Position numbers and translations under genes: made by a program. DNA of 64,000 nucleotides from Dactylonectria macrodidyma (Eukaryota > Ascomycota > Sordariomycetes > Hypocreales > Nectriaceae): contig JAGMUV010000010.1 in NCBI GenBank assembly GCA_020744425.1, positions 496,001-560,000 of the forward strand, written 5' to 3'. How positions within the stretch are numbered: position 1 is the stretch's first letter; each line of letters opens with the position of its first letter. Below the pieces are notes generated by a model that worked only from the letters and a program-made list of their open reading frames with translations, ran no database searches and had not been told where the DNA came from. Below are positions 49,241 through 62,000 of the stretch, piece after piece.

Positions 49241-51059
49241 TCAGGAGCCCTGGTCGCAAGCCGTGCGTGCATACCAATAGAGCGCTACAAGCCGAAGTTT
49301 GTGCCACGTAAGATGCCGATGTTGCTTCAGTGGCAAGTGCATCATGTGTCATAGCTGTATAACTAGTTCATAGCTCGACAACAATGTCTTGGACAGAAAG
49401 TGAGCAACAAGATCAATGGGTATTTTAGCATGACCCCGACCCGGATTGCCGCAGCTCCCGTTAGGTGAGGGTGACGTGATTAGCAAGAAAAGGGCGCACG
49501 AGGCCAAGGTAGACAGTTTTCGCGATACATCCTTTTAACCACCAACCCGTTTTCAGAAGGCATGCAACCCTGGTGGCCGCGCCGGCTCGCCTCCTTGCCC
49601 TCCGGACCTATTGATCGCTACCTAAGACAAGATTTCCCTTACATTTCTAGAAGTATCCGTACTTATCGAACTTGTACACGTACAGCCACATGCAATTGAG
49701 CATCTCGCTCTCCTTCACCCCGCAGCGGTCGATCTCGGTCCAGAACTGCCTCAACATTGTGGCTCAACCGGCTAAACGGCAGCGCTTTGGCCGAGATATT
49801 TAGCGTTATAGCCAAAGTCTCAGCTACACCTCGTCGATCCGACAAACCCAAGCTCGCCACTATTATTGACCTAGCATTTCCAGTGCGTATAGAAGGCTGT
49901 AGATAGCTTCAGCAGCTGGTCTGCGCCCCCTTCGTTCTGTGAAGCAGTAGTGATCCGTTCAATTCAATTACTGCTCACCCCAATGTGCAATATGCTGCCA
50001 GGTCTCACGTAACTTGACAGCTTCACTAGCTTATCGTACGTTATTGCTTATTACACTCATCGGTTCGCCGAAGAGGTGCACACGTCTGTGGTTGTGATGC
50101 AAGTTAGGGGATTCTGTCATGCGATGCACCGCTCACTGCAAGGCTCTGTCCGGTGTCCAAGAGCCAGGTTAGTCGAAAGGAGCCGAAACAAAAGCTAAGA
50201 TTAATGTCTCGCCCGATCACAAGCCGACGATCGGATTGCGCGGAGGCCGCAAATGTCTCTTCCGCTGGGTAGTGTCTAGGTGTCCCACTTTTCGCCTTGG
50301 ATGAACTGGCCGTCCGCGGAGCCCGAAACGCCTGTGAGAGCCACTGTTTGAGTTTTGAGGGACCTACTCTCCGGCACGCAGCGAATAACACGGGTAATAC
50401 GCGCTGTTATCGGGGGCCGCGGGCACCATATGCTAAGCATCTGGGCTGTGTAATGACACATTGAAGTTAGACCAGGCTACAGCGCGTAGATCAAATACAT
50501 CAAATCCTAAATTCATAATACCACTGGAGGGCGGACACATTTTACTGTATGGCAATAGTTTATGGAGGACCTCCGTCAACCTTAGCTTGCAACAGGTCCC
50601 TGTACTGCGGTACGATACAATACACACGATCAAGTCATCCAAGTGCCACGCTAGCTTTCCGACAATATGTTCCCCTGATCAGCCGGTCGGGCGAGGGACT
50701 TCCTAGTTACCTACCCGACCCGGGGTTGTGGCCTGAGGCATCCGCCTTGCTGGGACCTTCCGTCTGATAAAGGGAGAGAGCACGTCACATCAACCGACAA
50801 AAGTTCTGGGGAACAAATCGCGATTGGTACCGCCTCCCCCACCCTAGAGTGTGGTGTGTTCGTCACTCTAGGCACCCGAATTCCATCGCCCAATTGCGCT
50901 ACGTAAGCTAAACGGAAATGGAAGGTCGATTTAGGTATAAAAGCGCATCTATTATTAAAGTGTATTTCAAATAATCCAATTCATCTGCTCAACTATTCTC
51001 TTTCTGTTAACAACTACGTGCAACAACCTCTTTTAAGTTTACACCATCCTCTCATCACC
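49241..51059. other. Long intergenic region upstream of the acetyltransferase
   Basis: About 1.8 kb without a recognisable gene. Open frames here are short and without domains. The last 150 bp contain the promoter of the acetyltransferase. Confidence 0.5.
50936..50942 (+). promoter_or_regulatory. TATA box of the GNAT gene
   Basis: TATAAAA lies 118 bp before the chosen ATG at 51,060. A pyrimidine-rich leader (CTATTCTCTTTCTG) lies between them, as is common in ascomycete promoters. Confidence 0.6.
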
Positions 51060-51816
51060 ATGCCAAGCGCTACAGTTCCATATAGGGTAGAGTTCCCTTG
51101 CACTGTAGATGATAGTGCTGGACTTGCTAAAAGCAATGTGTCAGCCTTCTGGACAGAGTCTTGGTGGAACTTGACGTGGCCCACTCGAACCCGCGAGTCT
51201 CTCATCGAAAGCGTCACCGCACGGATGCCTAAAAGCCTGCTAACAGAACGCGATCTTCGCCGGCACCAAAAGGTCATCGATTCGGAATCTGGCGAGATTG
51301 TCGGGTACGCCAGATGGATCCTGCCGGTCTCTCATAAGGGGGAGTGGCTTGAATCGCAAACCCCGGACGTAAGCGACGAGATGAAGAAGGGCTTTAATGC
51401 GAGTTATTTGAAAGCAAACTGGAACTACCGTAAGGATATGGGCGCCCTTGATGACCATATTCCGAAATGGAGAAAGAAGCACCAGCGTGGTGAATTTATT
51501 AGTAAGATGTCTATATGATCCGGGTTTTTATTACGAATATGCTAACGAGAGTAATAACGCAGCGCTCGACTATCTCGGCGTTCGCCCAGACCATCATCGA
51601 CGAGGCGTTGGAAGCATGCTAGTGCAATCCGGCGTTGAAGTAGCCAACTCCCTCGGTTTAGATATCTACCTCGTGGCCATGGGACGAAACGCACTTGGAA
51701 TGTACCTGAAAGCCGGGTTTGAGATTCTTGATGAGAATACCCAGGATCTCAGTCCATATGGCGCCAACGAGGCTTACTACACGTTCTACTTGGTGAAGAG
51801 GGCGTCCTCAGCTTGA
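51060..51816 (+). CDS. GNAT-family N-acetyltransferase
   Basis: Exons 51,060-51,501 and 51,563-51,816 are joined by a 61-bp intron (GTAAGA, branch TGCTAAC, GCAG) and give 231 residues. The acetyl-CoA-binding motif A is clear after the junction: LDYLGVRPDHHRRGVGSMLV (R/Q-x-x-G-x-G/A type). It is followed by LGLDIYLVAMGRNALGMY and KAGFEI, the normal motif B and final strand. The N-terminal half (ARWILP) forms the usual strands before it. The family moves acetyl from acetyl-CoA to an amine of a small molecule or protein; the substrate is unknown. ATG 51,060 was preferred over 51,018 because of its CACC context and distance from the TATA box. No signal peptide, so cytosolic. It is intact. Confidence 0.88.
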
Positions 51817-52950
51817 GTTGGTTTGAGTTATTGGTTTGGGTTGAATTAATGGCATGGGATGCAGGTGGATTTAATCTATGATAATCTGATAGGGTAACTG
51901 TGTGATGCCAAGTAAAGGTATGAAAGTTTTAGAACACAACTCGAATTTAGAATCTTGACAATAGTAATGATTTTCTTTCGATCATAGTAGAGAATCAAAA
52001 AGAAAAAGAAAGTTTAACCATATTGAAAACAGCCTGGTGGTCTTCAAGGATTCAGGCCAGTTGCATTCACATTCATATTGTTTTGCGAGCCAGCCGATAA
52101 CCTGCGAGACATCAGCTCCACCTAGCCCCATACCAAGGCCACTCTCCAGCGCCACCACATGGCATTGAGACAGCGGACCCTGGTAAATTCCTGAGTTACT
52201 AAAACAGAAATGGCACCCTCGGTTGTTCGATTGGGATGGTTAATAGAATCAAGGTTATCTCAGAATGTGTAACTAATGCTAGTCAGGGTGAACTTCTGGT
52301 CCCAAAAGGCGAAATAGATAACTAGAAATGATGAAAATGGTATTTTAGTCACTCGCTTACACAACACTCTGACTTCCCATTTGGAACATACCGATACAAC
52401 TTACCCCATGTAATCGCTATAATGAAGGTACATCCCCCACACCAAGAATTTGGTGTAGATTGAGGTACCTAAATTTGGGGAGTTGCCGACTTTTCATCCA
52501 GTCAACGACCCCCCCGTTCGTCCCTCACGGGGAGTTGAGCGGAAGTGAAATGACGAGACCCCACTAGTAGACTGAGATATTCAGTGGATTATGATCTAAC
52601 CACTCCACTCGAGCAGCCAGTGGATTGAGTGGAGTGGCTTTCAACCCGGACCGAGCCCAACAATAGTCTCACTATCCTCAAGACCCCAGCAGGACTGGGA
52701 CTTATTCCAGGTGGTCACCTGTGACAACGAGCAATGTAGTACTCTACCCGTCAACACACTCTCTGCTCTATACCCACAGATAGCCCATCAAGATCCCGCC
52801 ATACGCGAAGTGTGCTACGCTGTTGGAGCTGCCAGCGGCGCATTCAACAACCCGAATTCGAACCCAGTGGTTTCGGAGGTGTCCTAGGCGACTTCCTTAT
52901 CACCGGTCTTTACTCTCTTATCTCTTCCGTTTAATACTACTTCTAAGTTG
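51817..52950. other. Convergent intergenic region
   Basis: 3' flanks of the acetyltransferase and of the regulator. There is AT-rich sequence at 51,830-52,060 and repeated CCACTCGA / GTGGATTGAGTGG words near 52,600, a weak inverted repeat. No gene was found. Confidence 0.5.
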
Positions 52951-55762
52951 CTATAGAACACTGAAATCTAGTATGTCCTGTTCTAGTAATCCCATCAGGT
53001 TTTGACTCCCTGATATCAAGTTTGCGAATTGGGCTGCTTGGGCATTCTCGCATGCCATCATGTCAGTCCCCACTATACCTGCTACTGCTTCCGGCTCCAT
53101 GGATATCAATCCCAGCTGGTTGAGGTATGCGTCGAACTTGTCTCCGAGAATCTTGAACTGGCTCTCTTGTTGTTGTGTCTTGACATCAACGTAAAGCCTC
53201 GCTACTCTGCTCAAGACTTCCCAAAGCCGCCCTAGCTTCTGCACTGTCTCAGATAATTCAGCAGTCGTTTCTAGCGATGCGCCGAACTCCTGAAGAAGTT
53301 GAAGATCTTCAGTTGACAGTGTCTCAATGACATAGATGAAAATGACGAAAAAGGGGGCAAAGTGGGTGAGCGCTAAATTCCTATGGAAGACAGTTAGCTG
53401 CGGTGAACTCCGCCTCAGAGTCACGGGTAACTGGATTGAACAAACCAATGGATATATATTGACCTGGCAGTGGCGTCCCTGCTGATGATTGCCATGCATG
53501 CTAAATGCTGCTGCATGGCCCTCCTCGCTGCATCAATACATTCATTACAGAATCTACTACCCGGAGGCGGAGGGGTAGCTTGATAAATGAGTGTCATAGT
53601 TGATAATAGTTGGACCTCATCTCCCTTGACGTATATGTCTATCAGAGGTGATGCCCTAGCTCCCTCAAGCAAGCTGGTCATTACTGCTCGATGATGTGCT
53701 GCCTCCAGCTCTAACTGACGACACTCAGCGGCTAAATCACCAGCGCGCTCGGCCAACTGGGATTGTGGCAGCGCGAGAGCAGCTGGGCTATACCTGCTAG
53801 CTTGTTAGCGAAATAGCCCTTATCGTAAAGGCTGATACAGAGTGAGGGGGCAAGGACGAACAGTTTTTGATAGACATCGCCTTGGAGTGTTGCTAACTTT
53901 AGCCACATCATGGCCACACCAGACATCTCGAGACTCATTGTGCCCTCAAAGTGAAACGTGCGAGGAATATTTATATCCCAGTCTTGGGTGATAGGGGTGC
54001 GGCTAAGTCGTAACCCAAGTGTCTTATCAATTGTGTATACATGCCAAAATAATGTCGATTTGAGCCTAGACGCCGAGGACTCAGGTGTCGCCAACTGTTC
54101 ATAGCGGTGAAAGCCAGCTCTCTGGCATACTTGGACAGCAGCGCAGTTGAGATGCCAGGCGACTGTTGGCCTGAATGCGTCAATTGCATAGAAAGTCTAT
54201 TCAATCGTCAGCAAGTTGGTCCAATTTGACTGGAATTACCTCAGCTTACACCCAGTAAGAGAGCTTGGATAGTCTCAATCTTTGGAGACATAAACAGAGA
54301 AAGATTAGCGAGCGATGTCTCAAGATTGGTGCGGCATTGGTCAATCAGTGACTTGACTTCTTCCTTGGCAAGCTTAGCCGGCGCGAGGATATGCTGCTCT
54401 AGGAATAGATAATATAGACCAGCATTGACAATTATATATATCGTGTCTGGCAAGTCATCTGCAGGAAAATAGACCATCTGGCAAAGTTTGGCAAAGTCGT
54501 GAATCCCAATAAATGAACAGATAAGGGTGAAAAGGCCAGGAGGAGAAGCTAAGTTTTCTGTTAGCGTTGAGATCTTTGCGACAGATACACACAAGGCCTT
54601 GGATTGGAGGAAAGGGAGGACATGATTCGAACGTGCCTTTGACGCGTTTGAGCGTAGCAACCACAACGTTCACGGGGGGTAGAGGGAGTTGTCCAGGGCC
54701 ACCAACGGGCATGCGTTGCTGCAAAGGAAAGCGAGGTCCGCAGCTGATAGACTGGCGACTTTGAAGCTCTACTAGCTGTCTCAAGTTGGATAGGGCATCA
54801 TGCATCTCGGGATTGGCATCGCCAAGCGTGATGCTGCCAATAGCATTCTCGAGGATCTGGCTAGCACCGGCCGCCTGGTCAAGGATGATAGAGTCACAAC
54901 CAAATGCCCAGTCATTTTCAGAGTCCTCGCCCTCGTCGACAGGAGAGGCGGAAATAGTGCTCGAAGCGCCACTCACTAGATTGCCACCAGCAAGGAGCCG
55001 AGCGGCGTTGGGTAGCTGGATGCTACCGGGGGTTGAAGCAGGGTGCTGGGAAATGTCACGAAGGAGCGTTTCAATATTGGACAGGCGTCCTTCGATCTGG
55101 TCGATCTTGTGCTCACTGCAGATTCGCAGATATTAATAAAGGGCCCGATTGATTACTTTGGTCGCACGGTTGCGATAAGAAGCCATGTACAGTATGGTAT
55201 TTGCCAGGGTGACAATATAGTTTCCAAAAAAAAAAAAAAAAAAAGGGGCGGGGGGCAAGTGACTTACTATTGTGACGAGATTGGAACTCGCTGCCGAGGT
55301 CTTCTAGGCTTCTGGTGCAGATCTACTGAAGTGCATAAGCGGTTGGCGACACGGCAGTTAGAGCAAGGTATTTCTTTGTCGCAGCGGATCTATAAAGGAG
55401 GCTCGATGCCGGTTAACCACTATCTGCTTTTTGAGGCGCAAGGGAGGTACTTGGGAGGCGAAGATTGGCTCACCTTGCGCATACGGCATTGAGCACACTA
55501 TGAAAAGGGAAAGGGCTCGTCAGTTACTCCAGGTATTTCAAATGAGAGAATCGAAACACTGCGTTTGCTTCTCTCTACCATTCCTGTTGGCTGTTTGGAG
55601 CGATCTTGATGCAAGTGCAACAAGGACATAATTGCTCCTTTTGAGGCCATAGGCAAAGATAAGACCGACGTGGAGATAACTTACAGCTTTCCGCCTAGAA
55701 TCATCAGAGCCGAAAACCTCGTTATTGGCTTCGTGCTTGGGACTAATGTTCTGCTGATCCAT
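52951..55762 (-). CDS. Zn(II)2Cys6 transcription factor, paralogue 2 (right of AT island)
   Basis: Eight exons join in frame: 55762-55685, 55497-55474, 55389-55268, 55115-54637, 54548-54250, 54196-53862, 53793-53446 and 53380-52951, giving 704 residues. The zinc cluster is CAQCRMRK plus IRCDKEIPCSNC (C27, C30, C37, C43, C46, C53), again split by introns 1 and 2. Then a coil (KIDQIEGRLSNIETLL) and the fungal regulatory domain with SPPGLFTLICSFIGIH, AGLYYLFLEQH and RPTVAWHLNCAAVQVCQRAGFHR. Exons 2 and 5 are exactly the same length (24 and 299 bp) as in the gene at 13,208-16,027, and all seven introns are at homologous sites. Intron 4 would start with GC (AAAG|GCACGT) where its paralogue has GT, so it is a GC-AG intron or a damaged donor. 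Intron 3 contains a 20-base A run. Role: nuclear regulator with unknown targets. Confidence 0.9.
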
Positions 55763-57973
55763 AGAAGTCTCTAACCTTGATCAGGTTCTATGAAGCTTCG
55801 CTGACTGGAAACTAAAGAGAATGTCAAGACTGGGGAGAAAGAAAGAAGAAGAAAAAAATGGTGGTCTCGTTATTATGATGACCAAACTTGGACAAAGGAG
55901 TGATGAATGCGTGCTTTTTAATGCTTTTGCAATCGAGAGCACCTTGGATTCGCAGCATAACAGCTGTTTCAGAAACATTTAGCTTTCTTCGGAGTGTGTC
56001 CACCACGCTAGCCAGTGATGAGGCACGTTGCATGCCAGTCGTTATTGGTAGTTGAAGCCTTGCCTATATCTTAAGTTTGTACCCGAACTGGGGTTTTTCT
56101 CACAGGGGTATGACTAATTTGCAAAAGCGCCCGCCTCCAGATGCAAGGAATCCCATGTTCTGCAGCGCCACTTCGTTGTCATTGGAGCAATTTCCCGGAC
56201 TCCTAATGCCCTCTGCCGAAGAACCCCTGTGTGCGGACTATTGCAAGCTCCACCATATTAGCCAGAACTCTCAGGGTCGTCAGCCTTAGTGTGGAGTCTG
56301 TTTTAGCGTGAGAGATGAGGCCCATGTTCTCAGGCAAAACTCGACAAAGAGCTTGGGAGACGGGCATTGCCTAAGATTTCTTTCTTCTTGTTTCTACCAC
56401 CTTGAACGATGGGGAACGTCGATGACTTGTGAACTGTTATGAAATGTAACCCTGTGTTGATTGCGCGGATGGACGTCCTATGAAAAAAAGTTACTAACAG
56501 CAGCTATCATGTGTATAAAAGGATTCTACTTGCAAAAGGCCGGTGTAAGTACAAAGAGGCGAACCGTACTTGATGCTGTTCGGCGAGATGAATGAGAATG
56601 ATGACCTTTTGCAATGAGCTTTGAGTTTGACGGCGCCAAGCCAAGGTGGGTCTGCGGGCGTGAATCTCTGTGGGCGTGAATCTCTGCGAGCTGCCTGCCG
56701 TAACAGGATAGGCTGAGACGCTGAGAGAGATTATCCCCGAGTCAGTTAAGCGCAAGGACATGTCAGGTCTGACACGTCGACGGATGAAATCTTCCGTGCT
56801 CAAATCTAAAGGCTGCTCCTGAGCGTCTGGATTTTCCAGTTTGGACTTTAAAATCTCTTTAAAACCTTAATTAATCTGTCCACTTGAGGTAACAACTACT
56901 TTTAGCCCTATCTGGACGGTACCGGTAGTATCTCACTCCCTTGTGAAGTTCAAGAACTTCTAACTCCTTGTAACCTCACAATATTGTACTCTTGCGACTC
57001 ATTTACACAATGATAGAAACTTGTTGCTATACTCTCTAGTCACAAATATGCTCTTTTAGTATGGTCGATAGGGTTGGCATCATTCTGCTGAGAGGAGTCT
57101 CAAGCCGCTGACATTGAGCAAATGAGCGTTATTTCGATGTCTCCAGCATGTGTTAGCCCCTTTTTTGGGCGCCTTGACGTGTGGCGTGTAATAGCTTCCT
57201 TGATTGGGTCTTTTCAAACAATCGCTGTTAGTGCCGACCTTCTTTTTTTCTTTTTCTTGAGATGCTCCTTATGCTGAAGAAAGAGAAGAAAGAGGGGGGG
57301 GGGGATTCCAAGCTATGCCCCACTCAACATGGCACGTCAATACGCAGCTAAAAGAACCGGCATTGTGATCAGAAGCATCAAGCGACCAATAGGACAAGCT
57401 TCTATTCAGAAGGCCGGATACTTGGTGCCGATATCCTAGTCTGGAGTCTATGGGAAACATCAGTTTGGTATGGGGCGTCGGCACGTATCCAGACCCGATA
57501 TGGCGGTTTTACCTCGGGCAAGTGATGCCTTAGTCGGCAACAGGCACGCTAGAGTCACAACCATGACTAGGGACGCAGCCCAAAGCATCGGATTTCATTC
57601 GATATGGGATGCACCTAAGGCCAGTAGACATCCAAAACACCAACAGGAGCACCGCCTTCTCCAATACCACCGCTTGGCAGATAGCCCAACTCACCTTACC
57701 AATAGCAGCAGGCGATCCCCTGTGCCTTGGAGTTTCATGGGGCCTAGCTTGTCCCAAGTCTCGGTCCTACCAAGCAGACAAGCTTCGAACCCGGGTGGTG
57801 GCGCGAGGAATACGAGGACACTTGTTGCTACCTACTGGAAGCTGCACGAACAGAACGCAAATCTGTTGGGCCAGAATTTGAACTGAAAGAGCAACTCAGA
57901 CCTTCAAGGTGAAGGAGGATTACTCGTGGGGAGCATCAGGGTCATGGGGCGATTTCTGCGTCAAGTACCCGAA
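55763..57973. other. Intergenic region, no gene recognised
   Basis: About 2.2 kb. The first few hundred bases hold the promoter of the regulator, with CT-rich tracts near 55,840. A 13-base G run lies near 57,293. Open frames at 57,470-57,886 lack any domain I recognise and overlap one another in different frames. Confidence 0.45.
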
Positions 57974-58121
57974 TGTGACGGTGACCACCAGTCACCGTAA
58001 CGGGCACCTAGACCGTTACGCCACAGAGCAAAAGATTGGGCCTTGATTACAATTGAAGCAATCAGCAGGTGCACTAGCTGCCTTATGAAGCCTATCGCTT
58101 ACGGGGGACTAAGCCGTAACA
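57974..58121. repeat. 148-bp solo LTR of a Copia-like family
   Basis: It starts TGTGACGGTGACC and ends AAGCCGTAACA, with an exact CCGAA duplication on both sides (57,969-57,973 and 58,122-58,126). It is of the same family as the split LTR at 16,196-21,632. No internal region follows, so it is a solo LTR. Composition is normal. Confidence 0.85.
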
Positions 58122-58299
58122 CCGAATTGATATAATGTATCTCCTTATGCCTATAAGACTGCGTCCCCGCAACTCCGGCAGGGTCGGTCTAATTAAAATG
58201 CGCAAAAGGCGAGGTATATGTCAGACAGCACACGTCTTCGGCCTATTGATATTAGGTCAGTTGATTCTCTGTTATCTTTATTTCTATCTATTTTTAAAG

Positions 58300-58851
58300 T
58301 CTCTTTACTTCTGAGATATTGCTTATATCTATACATAATCTTAAGACTTTTAACTTAGCGGATATTCTCAAAACGCTGGAGCAGCACTTCAAACCCAAGG
58401 GTGGCAGTGTATTCCACGACCTCCAGCAAAAGTTTGATCGGCTCACTCTAAATAAATGCGAAAGTGGATCTCTTAGCAATTGCAGAAGACCCGAGACCAA
58501 ATCTTTTAACTAGACGGTACTAGTTAGATTGGATAACTACAACTGATAGATAAGTTTCTTAAAGGACTTGGACCCAAGTATCGAGTGTCCCTCACTGCAT
58601 TTCTTCAGAGCCACAGCCTGCTACCTGAACGGAACCTCGAAGGCATCATCGCCAAGGCAGCTACTACTATCGAAGAAGCTACTAGAGCAGCTGGGCGGGA
58701 GGAACATAGTCAGCGGATGCAACAAGACCAAGACCAAGAGGCAATCAAGCAAGCTGCTATGGTCACTGCCATCAAGGAGCAAACTTCACGACCTGTAGCT
58801 GCGCAAGAAGCTTGGCATACCTCAGACACCTGCCGGTTAATTACTTGGTAA
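58300..58851 (+). pseudogene. Copia-type gag polyprotein relic
   Basis: Frames on the plus strand read DLQQKFDRLTLNKCES, then after a frame change HSLLPERNLEG, KAATTIEEATRAA and REEHSQRMQQDQDQEA. These are typical of the gag part of fungal Copia elements, before the zinc knuckle. At least one frameshift and several stops separate the pieces. No protease, integrase or LTR adjoins it. It is 5' to the transporter end and unrelated to the RIP-mutated Copia copies by eye. It is a short, non-functional fragment. Confidence 0.65.
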
Positions 58852-59004
58852 TTAAGTATATTATACGAATAGCTTAAGTAGCTTAACTTGTACTTTCACA
58901 ATCTGTATGAACCCAAAGCCGTCTGTTAGTAACCCTTCCCAATTATATAAGTTCTACAACGAATTCCACCGGCCTTGAAAGCCTAAAACACCCACACGTC
59001 AAAT

Positions 59005-62000
59005 TTAGTTTCTCTTGACGCCGCTACCCTTAGGCACCCTGAACACCCAGTAAAGACCGAGAGTAGCACCAATATTGAAGGCAATGTAGACCCACAGAAG
59101 TCCAAAGTGCCACCATCTATCGCTGTAGTCAATCTGAAACCTGTCGAGGAACTGGTCGGTTGAGGCGAGCGAGCAATACTGGCATGACTCGGACGATGAC
59201 GGGTTGAGCAGATAACCTCCCGCACGCTCCACAAATGGGCCCATGAAGTCGCCGCATGTCATGTTTGCAGGCGTCATCATGTGAAGAACCTCATTACTGG
59301 CACAGATGACATCTGACCCGGCGACTGCTGCAGACATGATGCCACTGACCAAGTATGTACCTGGCGAGGTGCGGTACATGAACTTCCAGAACTGGGGAAT
59401 ATCCTTGTAGGGAACGCCAACGCTGTTATAAAGTTAGCGTTGAACACAAACCAAGGTTGGTTTGAAGAGAAACTTACCCGCAGAAGGCAATACAGAGCAT
59501 CCAGAGCAAACTAGCGAGAACACCAGCCTCTTCAGAAGTCTCAATCCACACAATCGCAAAGTGAGAGAAAGTGCTAGTAAAGAGCATGAACATCCAAAGG
59601 AAGAGGAAGACCAAGAATCCGCGGATGGCCTGATCATCCGACGTCGTGTTCTGCACAAAGCCGACGGGATAGTACCAGCAGAAGTACATCAGGGCTGCCA
59701 TGAGAGTATTCCAGACGATTTCGACAATGATGTTGGATAAAATATAGGCTATGAGCCTGGTTAGCAACAAGACATTGCGATCAGCGTTTGAAGGGGAGAA
59801 CCTACTGTTCCATCGGTAAATCTTAGAAGGCCGTTCGCGGACCTCATACAAGGCCCGTTGGGGAACAAACATGGGCATGATCTGTTCGTTGATGTTTCCA
59901 AAAATCACAAGATACATAAAGATGGCGTAGAGCTGGTTCTGTAGACCCTGGATGGTATTTTTAGCATTGAAGCTGAACCCGAGATAGAGTGACTGCAATC
60001 CATTGATTAGCGAATAGTATAGTGAGACAGACACGAATACATACTGCCAGGACAATCAGAATGGTTTTCGACCAGATGTAAGTGGGGGACCTCCAAAAGT
60101 GCTTCCAGGTGCGGATAAGCACTTCACGGAACTGCGCCCAGAATGAGGCCACGAACTCCTGGTGCTGAGAGTCATCGCCATCGGCGTGTGCACTTTGACT
60201 TGAAGGCTGTGTAGATGGCAGGGTGTTGAGTCGGGCAAGCTCCTTCTTGACGTCACGGAACTCAGGAGAGTTTCGCCAAACCTGGGGCCAATCGATGCTC
60301 GAAGTGTCCTCACTGGACGACTGAATGGCCTGAAGCATGTACTCCGCAGGGTTTGTAGAAGGAGGGCAGGGGGCTGCGCCATTTCGCTCAAAGTAGTTGA
60401 GGAGAGTCCGGGACTCTTCACCAAGGTCTGCGGATTGTCAGCTGAGAACAATGCGAGTCGAGCAAGGGGTGAACCATACCTCCAAAGTACACCGTTCTGC
60501 CTCCAGGGGCGAGAAGGAGGAGCCTATCGAATCTCTGGAAGAGCATGGCGGAAGGTTGGTGGATAGTGCAGAGAACAGCCTGACCGCTTGCAGTCAACTT
60601 CTCGATGAGATCGCAAATAGCCCACGAAGTCTGCGAATCAAGACCGGAAGTAGGCTCATCAAGGAAGACAAGCAGCTGGGGTCGTGCAGCTAACTCGACG
60701 CCGATAGTTAAACGTTTCCTTTGCTCAACATTAAGGCCCTCGCCCGGAGTTCCGATAACAGCATCAGAGAACTCTTGCATATCGAGCATTTTGATAACTT
60801 GCTCGACGTACTCTAGCTTCTCTTTTCGGGGGACCTTGGCGGGCTGGCGGAGAAGAGCACTAAATTCAAGAGCCTCGCGGACAGTCATGGTGTTCAAGTG
60901 GACATCTTGCTGCTGGACGTAGCCAACGCGGTGTTGAAATGAGGAGTCAGTAGGTTTGCCGTCGATACGGGTGTCTCCGCTGACTACGCCCATAGTAACG
61001 CGCGTGGCGAGAACATCCAGAAGAGTTGTTTTGCCAGCGCCAGACACGCCCTTTGATACCGTTAGTCTAAGACACTATGCAGATAGAAGGATCACTCACC
61101 ATCAATGCTGTAGAGCGACCAGGCTTAACCCAGCCGTCAACGTGATCAAGAATACGTCGATCTTTTTCTTTGATCTGAATGTCATAGCAGAGATCTTCCC
61201 AGTGAAAAACAGAATTGCCTGCAGCAAGGCCACTCGAGCCGTTATTGGTGGCCTTCTCAGCGACGACAGGTCTCTGAGTTCCCTGGGTCTCGACATCGGC
61301 ACAGCCGCCTTTCCTAAGACTGGGCGGCATCTTGCCCTTGCGGAAGACAAGCACCTCACCCTTGCTCTGCGGGGGTTTGGCGTACTCGGCGGAGATGGCG
61401 TAGGCAAAGAAGAATGCAACAAGGAAGCCACAGAGAATTCCGATATTGCTACGATATGAGTTTGATGTACAAGAAAAGGAAGAAGTAAGTGGACATACCG
61501 CCATTTGTGAACGTTGTAGTAGTCGAACGACATGTTGATATACCTGTCACCATTCACGAGTGATGATCCGGGCTCGGCACCGACAACAGCACAGATGCGA
61601 GACTCGGGAGGAAGCGTGTCGTAACCTGGGCCCTGAGGAACCATCTGCAAACATGGGAACTCCCTGCCATGGAACTCATTCACCATCAACGCCTCAAAAG
61701 CGTACGCTAGGGGGTTAATGTAGTTCATCCAGCGTGACCATCCAAGCATATAGTCCGTAGGGATAGTGAAGCCCGTGTAGATCATCAAGCCAAGACTGAG
61801 CAGAGAAGCCGGAACCATGGCTTGGTGAGATGTGCGAGTGAGGCACGCGAGTGTACGGTAGATGGATGACATGACCAGCGTGACGAGAAAGGTTGTGAGG
61901 CAGAAGAAGAAAAAGTTACCCGCTTCTCGTCGTAGATTGGCCATGAAGTATACCAAGATGTTGAAGATGAACATGTTGATTATCTTGTAAGGCAGACCGA

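Noticed and set aside
57470..57886. 138-codon plus-strand frame upstream of the transporter's 3' end
   Set aside because: Low-complexity, no start context, overlaps other open frames of similar length and carries no recognised domain.
60397..60922. Plus-strand open frames of about 100 codons within the transporter
   Set aside because: They are antisense shadows of conserved NBD2 sequence.
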